Positions 6,359 through 15,163 of a stretch of DNA of 27,374 bases are shown here, in pieces. The notes beneath the pieces were generated by a model. The model made no database searches. It had not been told where the DNA came from and worked only from the letters and a program-made list of their open reading frames with translations. The translations under genes were made by a program, and so were the position numbers. Where the stretch lies: NCBI GenBank assembly GCA_964589725.1, contig CAZPUJ010000341.1:1-27374 (forward strand), written 5' to 3'. Position 1 is the first letter of the stretch; every line of letters starts with the position of its first letter. The DNA is from CAYSHJ01 sp964589725. GTDB lineage: Bacteria; Planctomycetota; Planctomycetia; Planctomycetales; Planctomycetaceae.

Positions 6359-9199
6359 ATGACCGCTCAACGTTTTCAATCTTCCTGGCTGGTCCGACGA
6401 AGTGGACTGATCGCGGTTGCCGCCACAGTCGGCATGTGTTTTTCGACGACTCAGCGATCGTTCGCCGCCGATCCCTCGTCCGCGTTGGAGTTATTCGAAA
6501 CGAAGATTCGCCCCGTGCTGGTTGAGGTCTGTTTCAAATGCCACGGTGGAGACAAAGTCAGCAACGGTTTGCGTGTCGACTCGCGGGAAGCACTTCTCAA
6601 AGGAGGTGACACAGCTGCGGCGGTCGTGCTGGGGAAACCGGCGGAGAGTTTGCTGGTCGAAGCGCTGCGTCACTCGGACAAAGATTTGAAGATGCCGCCC
6701 GACAAAAAACTGCCGGACGAAACGATTGCGGCGTTTGAAGCCTGGATCACCGCAGATGCTCCCTGGCCAACTGCGAAGCTGGGCGAGCTATCGCCGTTTC
6801 AAGTCCGCAAACACTGGGCGTTTCAACCGGTCGTCCGACCGTCCGTGCCGCAAATCCGAAATCCGAAATCCGAAATCCGAAATGCGATTGATGCGTTCGT
6901 TTGGCAGAAGCTTGACGCGTCCGGGCTGTCACCGTCGCTCGAGGCCGATCGCCGTACGCTGCTCCGCCGCGCGACATTCGATCTTCACGGTTTGCCTCCG
7001 ACGCCGGAAGCGATCTTCGCGTTCGAGGCCGATCCGTCACCGCAAGCGTTCGAACACGTCGTCGATCGCTTGCTCGCTTCGCAACGCTACGGCGAGCGTT
7101 GGGGACGCTACTGGCTCGACGTATCGCGCTATGCCGACACAAAGGGCTATGTCTTCATGGAAGACCGCAATTATCCGTTCGCGTACACGTACCGCGATTG
7201 GGTCATTCGGTCGCTCAACGAGGACATGCCGTACGATCAATTCCTCATTCGGCAGATCGCAGCCGACTTGTTGCCGGAACCGGAGCGGACCGCGTCTTTG
7301 CCGGCGCTCGGCTTTCTGACGCTCGGTCGGCGATTCTTAAACAACATCAACGACATCATCGACGACCGCATCGACGTCGTCTGCCGCGGAACACTCGCGC
7401 TGACCGTGACCTGTGCTCGCTGTCACGATCACAAGTACGACCCGATTCCGGCGGCCGATTATTACTCGCTGTATGGCATCTTCCGCAGCTCGCGCGAGCC
7501 GAAGGCCGATGAGGTAAAGTCGCTGATGGCCATGACGTTGGTCGAAGAGGACAATCCGTTCGAACCGTATGTCTTCCTGCGCGGCCAGCAAGGCAATCAT
7601 GGTCCGCGAGTTCCTCGCCAATTTCTGTCCGCCGTTGCCGGCCCGGACCGCAAGCCGTTCGCGAATCGCAGCGGCCGGCTGGAACTCGCGCAGGCCATTG
7701 CGTCGCCGACCAATCCGCTGACCGCGCGAGTCATCGTCAATCGAGTCTGGATGCAGCATTTCGGCGCTCCGCTGGTTCGCACGCCGAGCGACTTCGGCCT
7801 CCGCTGCGAACCGGCGAGTCATCCGGAACTTCTCGAGTGGCTCTCCGCCGAGTTGATCGAGCACGGCTGGTCGCTGAAGTGGCTCCACCGCGAGCTGATG
7901 CGGTCGGCGGTCTGGCGACAGGCGAGCGGGGAGCGTCAGCTCCCTGATGGTCACGAACGCTTGCACGACACCGCTCACAACTCGGACGCATCAGGGGGCT
8001 TACGCCCCCCGCTCGCCGATCCCGAAAACAAACTCCTGTCGCACATGAATCGCCGGCGTCTGGATTGGGAAGCGCTTCGCGACTCGTTGTTGTTCGCGTC
8101 CGGTCGGTTGGATCACTCGATGGGTGGACCGGCGACCGATCTGTTCAAGCCACCGTTTGCGACTTGTCGCACCGTTTACGGTTTCATCGATCGCCAGAAT
8201 CTGCCGCTCGTGCTGCGTACGTTCGACTTTGCCAGTCCCGACACGCATGCGCCCTCTCGCTTTGTGACCTCGGTCCCGCAGCAAACGCTTTTCCTCCGCA
8301 ACAGTCCATTCGTGATCGAGCAAGCCCGCGCTCTGGCGGTGGGAGCGTTCGCAAATGCAGCCGTTTCCTCGCCCCTCCGAGGAGAGCGCCAGGGAGAAGG
8401 GCGGTTGAACGGCACCGCGGCCACAACAACACCGGCAGACATTCCACGCCCCCTCTCCCGAACCCTTTCCCCGGAGGGGCGAGGGAGCAGAACAGAACTC
8501 ATCGCGGCCTTGTTCCAACTCGTCTATGGCCGCGAGCCGTCGGCCGACGAACGCGCACTGGCCGGGCAATTCCTTCGCGACGCTCAGCAAGAAGCGCCAA
8601 CGGCACCGATCTGGCAATTCGGCTTCGGCGAGTACGATGCCGCAACGAAATCCCTCAAGAGCTTCAGCCAACTGCCGCACTCGACCGGCTCGGCTTGGCA
8701 GGGAGGTCCGATGCTACCGGATGAAAAACTGGGGTGGGTCTTGTGGCGCGCGAACGGCGGACATCCCGGAGATGCTCAGCACTCGGCGATTATTCGATGG
8801 ACCGCTCCGAACGACATGACGGTGGTGATCTCCGGACAGCTCAAGCACGACAGCGAGCAAGGCGACGGCGTGATGGCCTTGGTCTGGTCCAGCCAGCTCG
8901 GCGAGCGAGCCCGCTGGATCGCGCACAGGCAGTCCGCCAACACATTCGTCCCCGCGACGCCAGTCCGCCGCGGTGAGTCGCTCGACTTCATCGTCACCAG
9001 CCGCACGAATGAGAACTCCGACAGCTTTAGTTGGTCGCCGAAATTGGCCACTGCCGAAAACGGTTTCAACAAGATCTGGGACTTCTCCGCCGACTTCCCA
9101 AAAGGCCAGAACTCGCAAACCCCCGACGCCCCGCTCACACCGTGGGAACAACTCGCGCAAGTGCTGCTGCTCTCGAACGAGTTCCAGTTCGTCGATTAA
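6359..9199 (+). CDS. Planctomycete cytochrome c (PSD1) / DUF1549 / DUF1553 protein
   Basis: The 946-aa exported protein starts at ATG 6359, giving a signal peptide ending near SFAA-DPSS. The PSD1-type domain (about 42-135) has the haem motif CFKCH (58-62). DUF1549 (about 175-390) contains LLRRATFDLHGLPPTPE, YGERWGRYWLDVSRYADT and a second CxxCH (C352-H356, CARCHDHKYDP). DUF1553 begins near 440 (ASPTNPLTARVIVNRVWMQHFG) and ends at LLLSNEFQFVD. These proteins are paired with DUF1501 proteins across the phylum; their reaction is not established, though roles in polysaccharide use or surface redox chemistry have been suggested. Oddities: a heptamer array encodes the 165-175 linker, two palindromic elements add about 29 and about 43 residues near 524-552 and 670-712, and about 185 residues resembling a beta-sandwich lie between the DUF1553 helix and the C-terminal motif. 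Confidence 0.92.
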   Translation: MTAQRFQSSWLVRRSGLIAVAATVGMCFSTTQRSFAADPSSALELFETKIRPVLVEVCFKCHGGDKVSNGLRVDSREALLKGGDTAAAVVLGKPAESLLVEALRHSDKDLKMPPDKKLPDETIAAFEAWITADAPWPTAKLGELSPFQVRKHWAFQPVVRPSVPQIRNPKSEIRNAIDAFVWQKLDASGLSPSLEADRRTLLRRATFDLHGLPPTPEAIFAFEADPSPQAFEHVVDRLLASQRYGERWGRYWLDVSRYADTKGYVFMEDRNYPFAYTYRDWVIRSLNEDMPYDQFLIRQIAADLLPEPERTASLPALGFLTLGRRFLNNINDIIDDRIDVVCRGTLALTVTCARCHDHKYDPIPAADYYSLYGIFRSSREPKADEVKSLMAMTLVEEDNPFEPYVFLRGQQGNHGPRVPRQFLSAVAGPDRKPFANRSGRLELAQAIASPTNPLTARVIVNRVWMQHFGAPLVRTPSDFGLRCEPASHPELLEWLSAELIEHGWSLKWLHRELMRSAVWRQASGERQLPDGHERLHDTAHNSDASGGLRPPLADPENKLLSHMNRRRLDWEALRDSLLFASGRLDHSMGGPATDLFKPPFATCRTVYGFIDRQNLPLVLRTFDFASPDTHAPSRFVTSVPQQTLFLRNSPFVIEQARALAVGAFANAAVSSPLRGERQGEGRLNGTAATTTPADIPRPLSRTLSPEGRGSRTELIAALFQLVYGREPSADERALAGQFLRDAQQEAPTAPIWQFGFGEYDAATKSLKSFSQLPHSTGSAWQGGPMLPDEKLGWVLWRANGGHPGDAQHSAIIRWTAPNDMTVVISGQLKHDSEQGDGVMALVWSSQLGERARWIAHRQSANTFVPATPVRRGESLDFIVTSRTNENSDSFSWSPKLATAENGFNKIWDFSADFPKGQNSQTPDAPLTPWEQLAQVLLLSNEFQFVD
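6852..6886. repeat. Heptamer tandem array (AAATCCG), coding
   Basis: Four perfect copies of AAATCCG and a fifth with one change (AAATGCG) lie in the linker between the cytochrome and DUF1549 domains and are translated as QIRNPKSEIRNA. Because 7 is not a multiple of 3, gain or loss of one unit would shift the frame. Confidence 0.95.
7922..8016. repeat. Paired inverted palindromic element inside a CDS (element A)
   Basis: Arm 1 (7922-7949) and arm 2 (7989-8016) are inverted copies matching at 25 of 28 positions, with a 39-base spacer. The core hairpin is GGGAGC-GTCA-GCTCCC in arm 1 and, read on the other strand, GGGGGC-GTAA-GCCCCC in arm 2; two of the three differences compensate in the stem. 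The extra segment between RQAS and ADPEN in the host protein is exactly 29 codons (7928-8014), so the frame is kept. Confidence 0.88.
8367..8484. repeat. Paired inverted element inside a CDS (element B)
   Basis: Arm 1 (8367-8403) and arm 2 (8447-8484) are inverted, imperfect copies. The outer 13 bases (CCTCGCCCCTCCG) are identical, and the inner part shares a GGGAGA-rich purine tract. The translated pieces SPLRGERQGEG and PLSRTLSPEGRG are low-complexity and foreign to the DUF1553 fold. The reading frame stays open across the element. Confidence 0.75.
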
Positions 9200-9204
9200 T
9201 CGAT

Positions 9205-9227
9205 GTAGACACTTGGAATGTGCCTAC
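9205..9227. repeat. GTAG...CTAC hairpin between cytochrome and DUF1501 genes
   Basis: The segment starts GTAG, ends CTAC and has inner CAC/GTG pairing around TTGGAAT, a weak imperfect hairpin. Its TTCCA-type loop and GTAG end resemble the arms at 1774-1855. It sits in the 46-base gap between two genes that are probably co-transcribed. Confidence 0.5.
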
Positions 9228-9245
9228 GACTTTGAGGTCAACGCC

Positions 9246-10688
<1,443 letters not shown>

Positions 10689-10712
10689 CACCTGATTGTG
10701 GGAAGTCGGTGT

Positions 10713-10749
10713 TGATAATGAGAGTTTCGCCCTCCTAAATTCGTTATCA
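10713..10749. promoter_or_regulatory. Operator-like inverted repeat ahead of toxin-antitoxin pair
   Basis: TGATAA (10713-10718) and TTATCA (10744-10749) are perfect inverted half-sites 25 bases apart, in the only AT-rich stretch before the antitoxin gene. Toxin-antitoxin operons are usually autoregulated at such palindromes. The half-sites are short and widely spaced, so support is weak. Confidence 0.25.
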
Positions 10750-10797
10750 TCATCTCACCTTGAGCCAGTGCTTTCAAAACGTCAAAAGGACGCTGCG

Positions 10798-11022
10798 ATG
10801 ATTGCCACCAATACCGGGCCGCAAGCGGCTCTGAAGTTTGAAACCGAAGTTGGAAGCGAAGGGAAACTCGAACTGCAAGTTCCATTCGCCGAGGGTAAGC
10901 GAGTGGTCGTGTTCGTTGTCCCGGAGCCAGCCGACTCGTTTGGTGACTTGATCGAAGCATCCCGAAGCAGCCTGGATTTTTGGGACAATCCGCTCGATGA
11001 CGAGGACTGGAACAATGCTTAG
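10798..11022 (+). CDS. Putative antitoxin of a MazEF/PemIK-type pair
   Basis: The 74-aa acidic protein starts at ATG 10798, preceded by AAAGGA. Its first part is beta-rich (KLELQVPFAEGKRVVVFVV); the tail is acidic and aromatic (SSLDFWDNPLDDEDWNNA), a common ending for small antitoxins whose C-terminus wraps the toxin. The fold was not identified; the call rests on size and on the toxin gene, whose start codon overlaps this stop by eight bases (ATGCTTAG). In this family the antitoxin neutralises the toxin and represses the operon. Confidence 0.7.
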   Translation: MIATNTGPQAALKFETEVGSEGKLELQVPFAEGKRVVVFVVPEPADSFGDLIEASRSSLDFWDNPLDDEDWNNA

Positions 11023-11356
11023 ACAGGGCGACTTGGTCTTGATTCCAATTCCATTCTCGGACCTCTCGTCACAGAAACGTCGTCCGCTCATAGTCATTTC
11101 CAACGACGAATATCATCGCACAAGCTCCGATGTGGTCGTCGTCGCCATGACCTCAACCCCCACAGTTACGCCGTACTCGTTCACGATCACGTCCGCCGAT
11201 TTGATCGCTGGTTCGCTCAACCGTCCGGGAACAGTCCGCATCGACAAGATTTACACGTTGGCCAGTTCTCTGATCGTCAAAACGTTCGGCCGCGTCAGTG
11301 ACGCCACGCTGGAGCGGATTCGAAGAAGTCTGAACGAACTGACGGACACGCAGTGA
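11015..11356 (+). CDS. MazF/PemK-like endoribonuclease toxin
   Basis: The 113-aa protein opens with RQGDLVLIPIPFSDLSSQKRRP, the typical start of PemK/MazF proteins (GDIV...PF...KRRP), followed by LIVISNDEYHRTSSDVVVVAMTS, a conserved strand pair. GTVRIDKIYTLASSLIVKTFG matches the conserved VRxDKIxTL region. Such toxins cut mRNA at short sequences and slow growth when the antitoxin is lost. The ATG at 11015 is preferred because it gives the usual toxin-antitoxin overlap and starts right at the conserved region. All core segments are present, so the gene looks intact. Confidence 0.88.
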   Translation: MLRQGDLVLIPIPFSDLSSQKRRPLIVISNDEYHRTSSDVVVVAMTSTPTVTPYSFTITSADLIAGSLNRPGTVRIDKIYTLASSLIVKTFGRVSDATLERIRRSLNELTDTQ

Positions 11357-11419
11357 CCGTGTACCGTGGATGGCAAAGCCGTCGGAGAGTTGATCGCTTC
11401 GATCGAGAGGGAGCGAGGT

Positions 11420-12154
11420 ATGGCCGCGAATAAAAAATCCTGGATCACAGCTGAGGAGTTGATGCAGCAGATGGAGTCCGATCCGGAATTCCTCGCTCGT
11501 CGTGCTGAGAAAGCAGCAAGGCATCAACGACGCGCCGAAGAATTGCGACAAGCTCAAACGCCATTCTTGGCGGCCTTATCGGAGGCGGGCTTTCCAGTGG
11601 CGACGGTCGAGGAGATTCGTCAGCGGTATAAGCCATTGCCCAAACAACTGAGTCAGTTGATTATCGATTGGATTCCTCGAATCGAACATCCCGCCGCCCA
11701 ACAATGGGTGGCGTGGGCGCTCCTGGCGGCTCCCAAGCGGTCGTTGGACGGAAGGTCTCTGACGCCGCTGTTTGATGCCACGAAGAATGACGAACTCAAA
11801 TGGGCCATCGCTGACGTCATCGAACAAACGCGACCGCAGCATCTCGAAGGTTGGATGATCACCGCCATCAAGAATTGGCGTTCGGGAAACTCGCGCAATT
11901 TGCTGGCATCGGCGATAGCCAAGATGCTTCCGACCGACCAAGCCGTATCGGTGCTGATTGAGGTCTTTGATGACATCCCGATGGGAGCCGCGCATCCGCT
12001 TGGCAAGGTCGGAGGCGAAAAAGTGCGAGAGTTTCTCACGGCCAAACTTCCGTCGGCGACCGGTCCGTTGCGGCGCGAAATTCGGCAAGCCATTGCCAGC
12101 ATCGACCGGCGATTGGCGAAGGTTAAGCTACGGCAGCGCGGTGGAAAACCATGA
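11420..12154 (+). CDS. HEAT-like helical protein of unknown function, overlapping the next gene
   Basis: The 244-aa product is not recognised. The ATG at 11420 is chosen because AGGGAG lies six bases upstream; a GTG at 11366 would add 18 residues. The N-terminal part (1-60) is charged and helical with basic stretches (RRAEKAARHQRRAEELRQ). The rest looks like paired helices of a HEAT/ARM-type scaffold (HPAAQQWVAWALLAAPKR; LLASAIAKMLPTDQAVSVLIEVFDD; LRREIRQAIASIDRRLAKVK). No signal peptide or catalytic motif is visible. The stop overlaps the start of the downstream DUF1549/DUF1553 gene (ATGA), so the two are probably translationally coupled, an unexpected pairing of a cytoplasmic-looking protein with an exported one. 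It follows the toxin gene closely and may belong to that operon. Confidence 0.7.
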   Translation: MAANKKSWITAEELMQQMESDPEFLARRAEKAARHQRRAEELRQAQTPFLAALSEAGFPVATVEEIRQRYKPLPKQLSQLIIDWIPRIEHPAAQQWVAWALLAAPKRSLDGRSLTPLFDATKNDELKWAIADVIEQTRPQHLEGWMITAIKNWRSGNSRNLLASAIAKMLPTDQAVSVLIEVFDDIPMGAAHPLGKVGGEKVREFLTAKLPSATGPLRREIRQAIASIDRRLAKVKLRQRGGKP

Positions 12155-15012
12155 ACGACGATCAACGTAAATTTGTGCGAGATCTTTTGCGACTCATGCT
12201 CTTCGTCGGAGTCGCCGTCGCGACGGCATTTCGCCTTTCGGCCGATGAAGTTGCCGCGAAGAAGCCCGATGCCGACGAGACATGGTGGTCGCTAAAACCA
12301 CTCAACCGTCCGCTGGCGCCGCGAGTCGAGAAAACGTTTGCGCACTTTCAGCCCGTCAGCCTGATCGACCATTTCGTGTTGGCGACGCTGATCGAGAAAG
12401 GTCTTGAACCATCGCCGCCAGCCGACAAGCGGACGCTGATGCGGCGGGTTTACTTGGATCTGATCGGACTGCCTCCAACGCCGGAGGCTCTCGAAGAATT
12501 CCTGGCCGACGACCAGCCGGAGGCATTCGAGCGGTTGGTCGATCAGTTGCTTGCTAGTCCGCAGTACGGCGAGCGCTGGGCGCGGCACTGGATGGACGTG
12601 GCTCATTACGCCGAGACGCACGGGCATGATCAGGATCGTCCGCGGCCGAACGCTTGGCCGTATCGCGATTATTTGATTCGGGCGTTCAACGACGACACGC
12701 CGTATGCCCGTTTCGTGCAGGAGCAGATTGCCGGCGATGTGCTTTTTCCGGACGACCCGCAAGCAATCGTTGCGACTGGATTCCTCGCGACCGGGCCATG
12801 GGATGAAAGCTCGCTGCAAAGTATTCGCGACGACACGGACGACCGGAAGATCGCGCAGTATCTCGACCGGGACGACATCGTCACGACGGTGATGAGCACG
12901 TTCGTCAGCGCGACGGCCCATTGTGCTCGTTGTCACGACCACTTTTTCGACCCAATCACGCAGGCCGACCACTACGCCTTGCAAGCGGTGTTCGCCGGCG
13001 TCGACAAGGCGGACCGCCCGTATGACCCCAACCCACACGTTGCTCACCGTCGCCGTGAGCTTCAGCAAGAGATGGTTCGGTGGAACAGCCTGAAAGGCAA
13101 GAGTGACGCCTCGCTATTGACGGCCGAGGTGCAACAAGCCGTCGCCGTGTGGGAGGCACGTCGCGCGGCCATGCCACTGGCGTGGCAAGTGCTCGAAGCG
13201 ACGGAAGCGAAGTCCGCGAATGGGGCCATACTCACGAAGCAGTCGGACGGTTCGATCCTCGCCAGCGACAAGCGACCGGAAACCGACACATACACGCTGA
13301 CCTTCGCGACCACGCTGACGGACATCACTGGTTTGCGTTTGGAAGTGTTGACCGACGATTCGTTGGCGCATCGTGGACCCGGTCGGCAAGATAATGGGAA
13401 TCTGCATTTGAGCGAGATCAAGATCTTCGCGGCTCCGGCTGGCGAAGCGCGGGAGAGTGGAAACGCCGAAGCGGTGAAGAAGGAGAGCAACGAGTCACGG
13501 CCAGTCGAACTGAAGAACCCGAAGGCGGACTTCAACCAAGAGGGCTGGACCATCACGCACGCGCTCGACGGCAATAAAGGCACGGCGTGGGGCATCCATC
13601 CAGAGGTTGGCCGCGATCATCGAGCGGCCTTTGAAATCGCTCCGCCGATTTCGCACCCCGACGGCACGGTGCTGACCGTCGTGCTGGAGCAACTGCACGG
13701 CGGCGGACACCTTATCGGTCGGGCGCGCGTTTCGGTCACGACCGCTCCCGCGCCGCTGCCGTTGGAGTCGGACTTGTTGCCACCAGAGATTGTCGACGCC
13801 TTGAAGATTCCGGCGAATGAACGCAGCGAACTTCAACGAGCCACGCTCGCGCGATTTGTGTTGATTCAACAGACGGAGCGCGCGTTGGCGTTGCTGCCGC
13901 CGATCCAGATGGTCTACGCGGCGGCCAGTCTCGTTCCTGCGCAGGCAACACTGCGTCCAGTTCACATTTTGGAACGAGGCAATATTGCTCAACCGAAAGA
14001 GCCGGCTGTGACTGGTGCGCTGAGCGCGCTGACCGCATTGCCAGGACGCTTCGAGTTGCCGAATCCGAACGACGAAGGTTCACGTCGGGCGGCTCTCGCG
14101 CGCTGGCTGAGCGATGAGCGGAATGTGCTCACGTGGCGGTCCATCGCCAATCGCGTGTGGCATTACCACATTGGCCGCGGCTTGGTCGACACGCCGAACG
14201 ACTTCGGCCACATGGGGTCGCGACCCACGCACCCGGAATTGCTCGATTGGCTGGCATGTGAACTCATCGCGTCGGCCCTTGTGGCCGAACCGACGTCGGC
14301 AACGCATGCTCCTGCGAAACGAGAAGAGAACGGCGTCGATCCAGCCACGAGGGCTGGGGCTACACCGTCCCTCAAGCGTCTGCATCGCCTGATCGTCACG
14401 AGCGCGGCGTATCGACAAGCCTCCAGCCATGACGACCGTTGGGCGGAGATTGACGGGGACAATCGCTACCTGTGGCGAGCGAACCGCACACGGCTCGACG
14501 CCGAGTCAGTGCGTGACGCGATCTTGCTTGTCACCGGTAAGCTCGACCCGACGATGGGAGGGCCATCGGCCAAGCAGTTCATTCAGACTCCCGGCATCCA
14601 CGTGACGCCGAACGTCGACTATGCCAACTTCGACCCCGATCGGCCGGAGAATTTTCGTCGCAGTGTGTACCGCTTTGTCTTCCGGACGCTGCCCGACCCG
14701 TTCATGGACTCGATGGATTGCCCCGATGCCTCGCAATGGACGCCGGTGAGAAACACGTCGGTGACAGCGCTGCAAGCTCTGTCGATGCTCAACAACAAGT
14801 TCGTCGTGCGACAAAGCGAGCATTTGGCTTTGCGAGCTTCAGGTGCGAACGGCGACACCGACCGACAGATTGCGGAAGCGTTTCGGCGCGTATTGCTCCG
14901 ACAGCCGACTGACACGGAACGACGGCGGCTTGCGGAGTACGCAAGGCAATACGGCATGGCAAACGCCTGCCGCGTCTTGTTCAATAGCAATGAGTTTTTG
15001 TTTGTGGATTGA
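12151..15012 (+). CDS. DUF1549 / DUF1553 exported protein (second paralogue)
   Basis: The 953-aa protein has a hydrophobic N-terminal export segment (LRLMLFVGVAVATAFRL) but no PSD1 cytochrome domain, unlike the paralogue at 6359. DUF1549 (about 75-290) has LMRRVYLDLIGLPPTPE, YGERWARHWMDVAHYAET and one CxxCH (C258-H262, CARCHDHFFDP). A middle region (about 350-540) contains a discoidin-like part (WTITHALDGNKGTAWGIHPE) suggestive of carbohydrate binding. DUF1553 runs from about 640 (RRAALARWLSDERNVLTWRS) to the terminal LFNSNEFLFVD. Residues about 706-739 are encoded by a paired palindromic element splitting the ELIAS(GW)SLKRLHR motif. Its DUF1501 partner lies downstream beyond an inserted transposase element. 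The start overlaps the preceding stop. Confidence 0.92.
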   Translation: MNDDQRKFVRDLLRLMLFVGVAVATAFRLSADEVAAKKPDADETWWSLKPLNRPLAPRVEKTFAHFQPVSLIDHFVLATLIEKGLEPSPPADKRTLMRRVYLDLIGLPPTPEALEEFLADDQPEAFERLVDQLLASPQYGERWARHWMDVAHYAETHGHDQDRPRPNAWPYRDYLIRAFNDDTPYARFVQEQIAGDVLFPDDPQAIVATGFLATGPWDESSLQSIRDDTDDRKIAQYLDRDDIVTTVMSTFVSATAHCARCHDHFFDPITQADHYALQAVFAGVDKADRPYDPNPHVAHRRRELQQEMVRWNSLKGKSDASLLTAEVQQAVAVWEARRAAMPLAWQVLEATEAKSANGAILTKQSDGSILASDKRPETDTYTLTFATTLTDITGLRLEVLTDDSLAHRGPGRQDNGNLHLSEIKIFAAPAGEARESGNAEAVKKESNESRPVELKNPKADFNQEGWTITHALDGNKGTAWGIHPEVGRDHRAAFEIAPPISHPDGTVLTVVLEQLHGGGHLIGRARVSVTTAPAPLPLESDLLPPEIVDALKIPANERSELQRATLARFVLIQQTERALALLPPIQMVYAAASLVPAQATLRPVHILERGNIAQPKEPAVTGALSALTALPGRFELPNPNDEGSRRAALARWLSDERNVLTWRSIANRVWHYHIGRGLVDTPNDFGHMGSRPTHPELLDWLACELIASALVAEPTSATHAPAKREENGVDPATRAGATPSLKRLHRLIVTSAAYRQASSHDDRWAEIDGDNRYLWRANRTRLDAESVRDAILLVTGKLDPTMGGPSAKQFIQTPGIHVTPNVDYANFDPDRPENFRRSVYRFVFRTLPDPFMDSMDCPDASQWTPVRNTSVTALQALSMLNNKFVVRQSEHLALRASGANGDTDRQIAEAFRRVLLRQPTDTERRRLAEYARQYGMANACRVLFNSNEFLFVD
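14272..14356. repeat. Paired inverted palindromic element inside a CDS (element C)
   Basis: Arm 1 (14273-14294) and arm 2 (14335-14356) are inverted copies matching at 17 of 22 positions. Hairpins: TCGGCC-CTTGT-GGCCGA in arm 1 and, on the other strand, CCAGCC-CTCGT-GGCTGG in arm 2. Two stem positions differ in a compensated way (T-A to C-G and G-C to A-T). Just outside arm 2, read on the minus strand, is GTAG. Relative to the paralogue, the host protein gains about 29 residues here. Confidence 0.8.
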
Positions 15013-15058
15013 TTGTCGAAGATTCGCAGTTCTTGTTGAGGAGGCGCTCAGCGATTCA

Positions 15059-15146
15059 GCCGCGGAGCGGCGAAATCGTAAAGCCTGGGGCGTCAGCCCC
15101 AGGAACCGGCGCGCCCAGATCATCAAGCCCCGGAGGTGCGACATCC
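15059..15146. repeat. Left three-hairpin arm of the transposase element
   Basis: Begins 46 bases after the preceding gene's stop and ends 17 bases before the transposase ATG. Hairpin ii is a perfect 8-bp stem (15084-15103) with loop GTCA. The inner 3' end carries GACATCC. Confidence 0.9.
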
Positions 15147-15163
15147 CCCAGAGGGAACACTAC

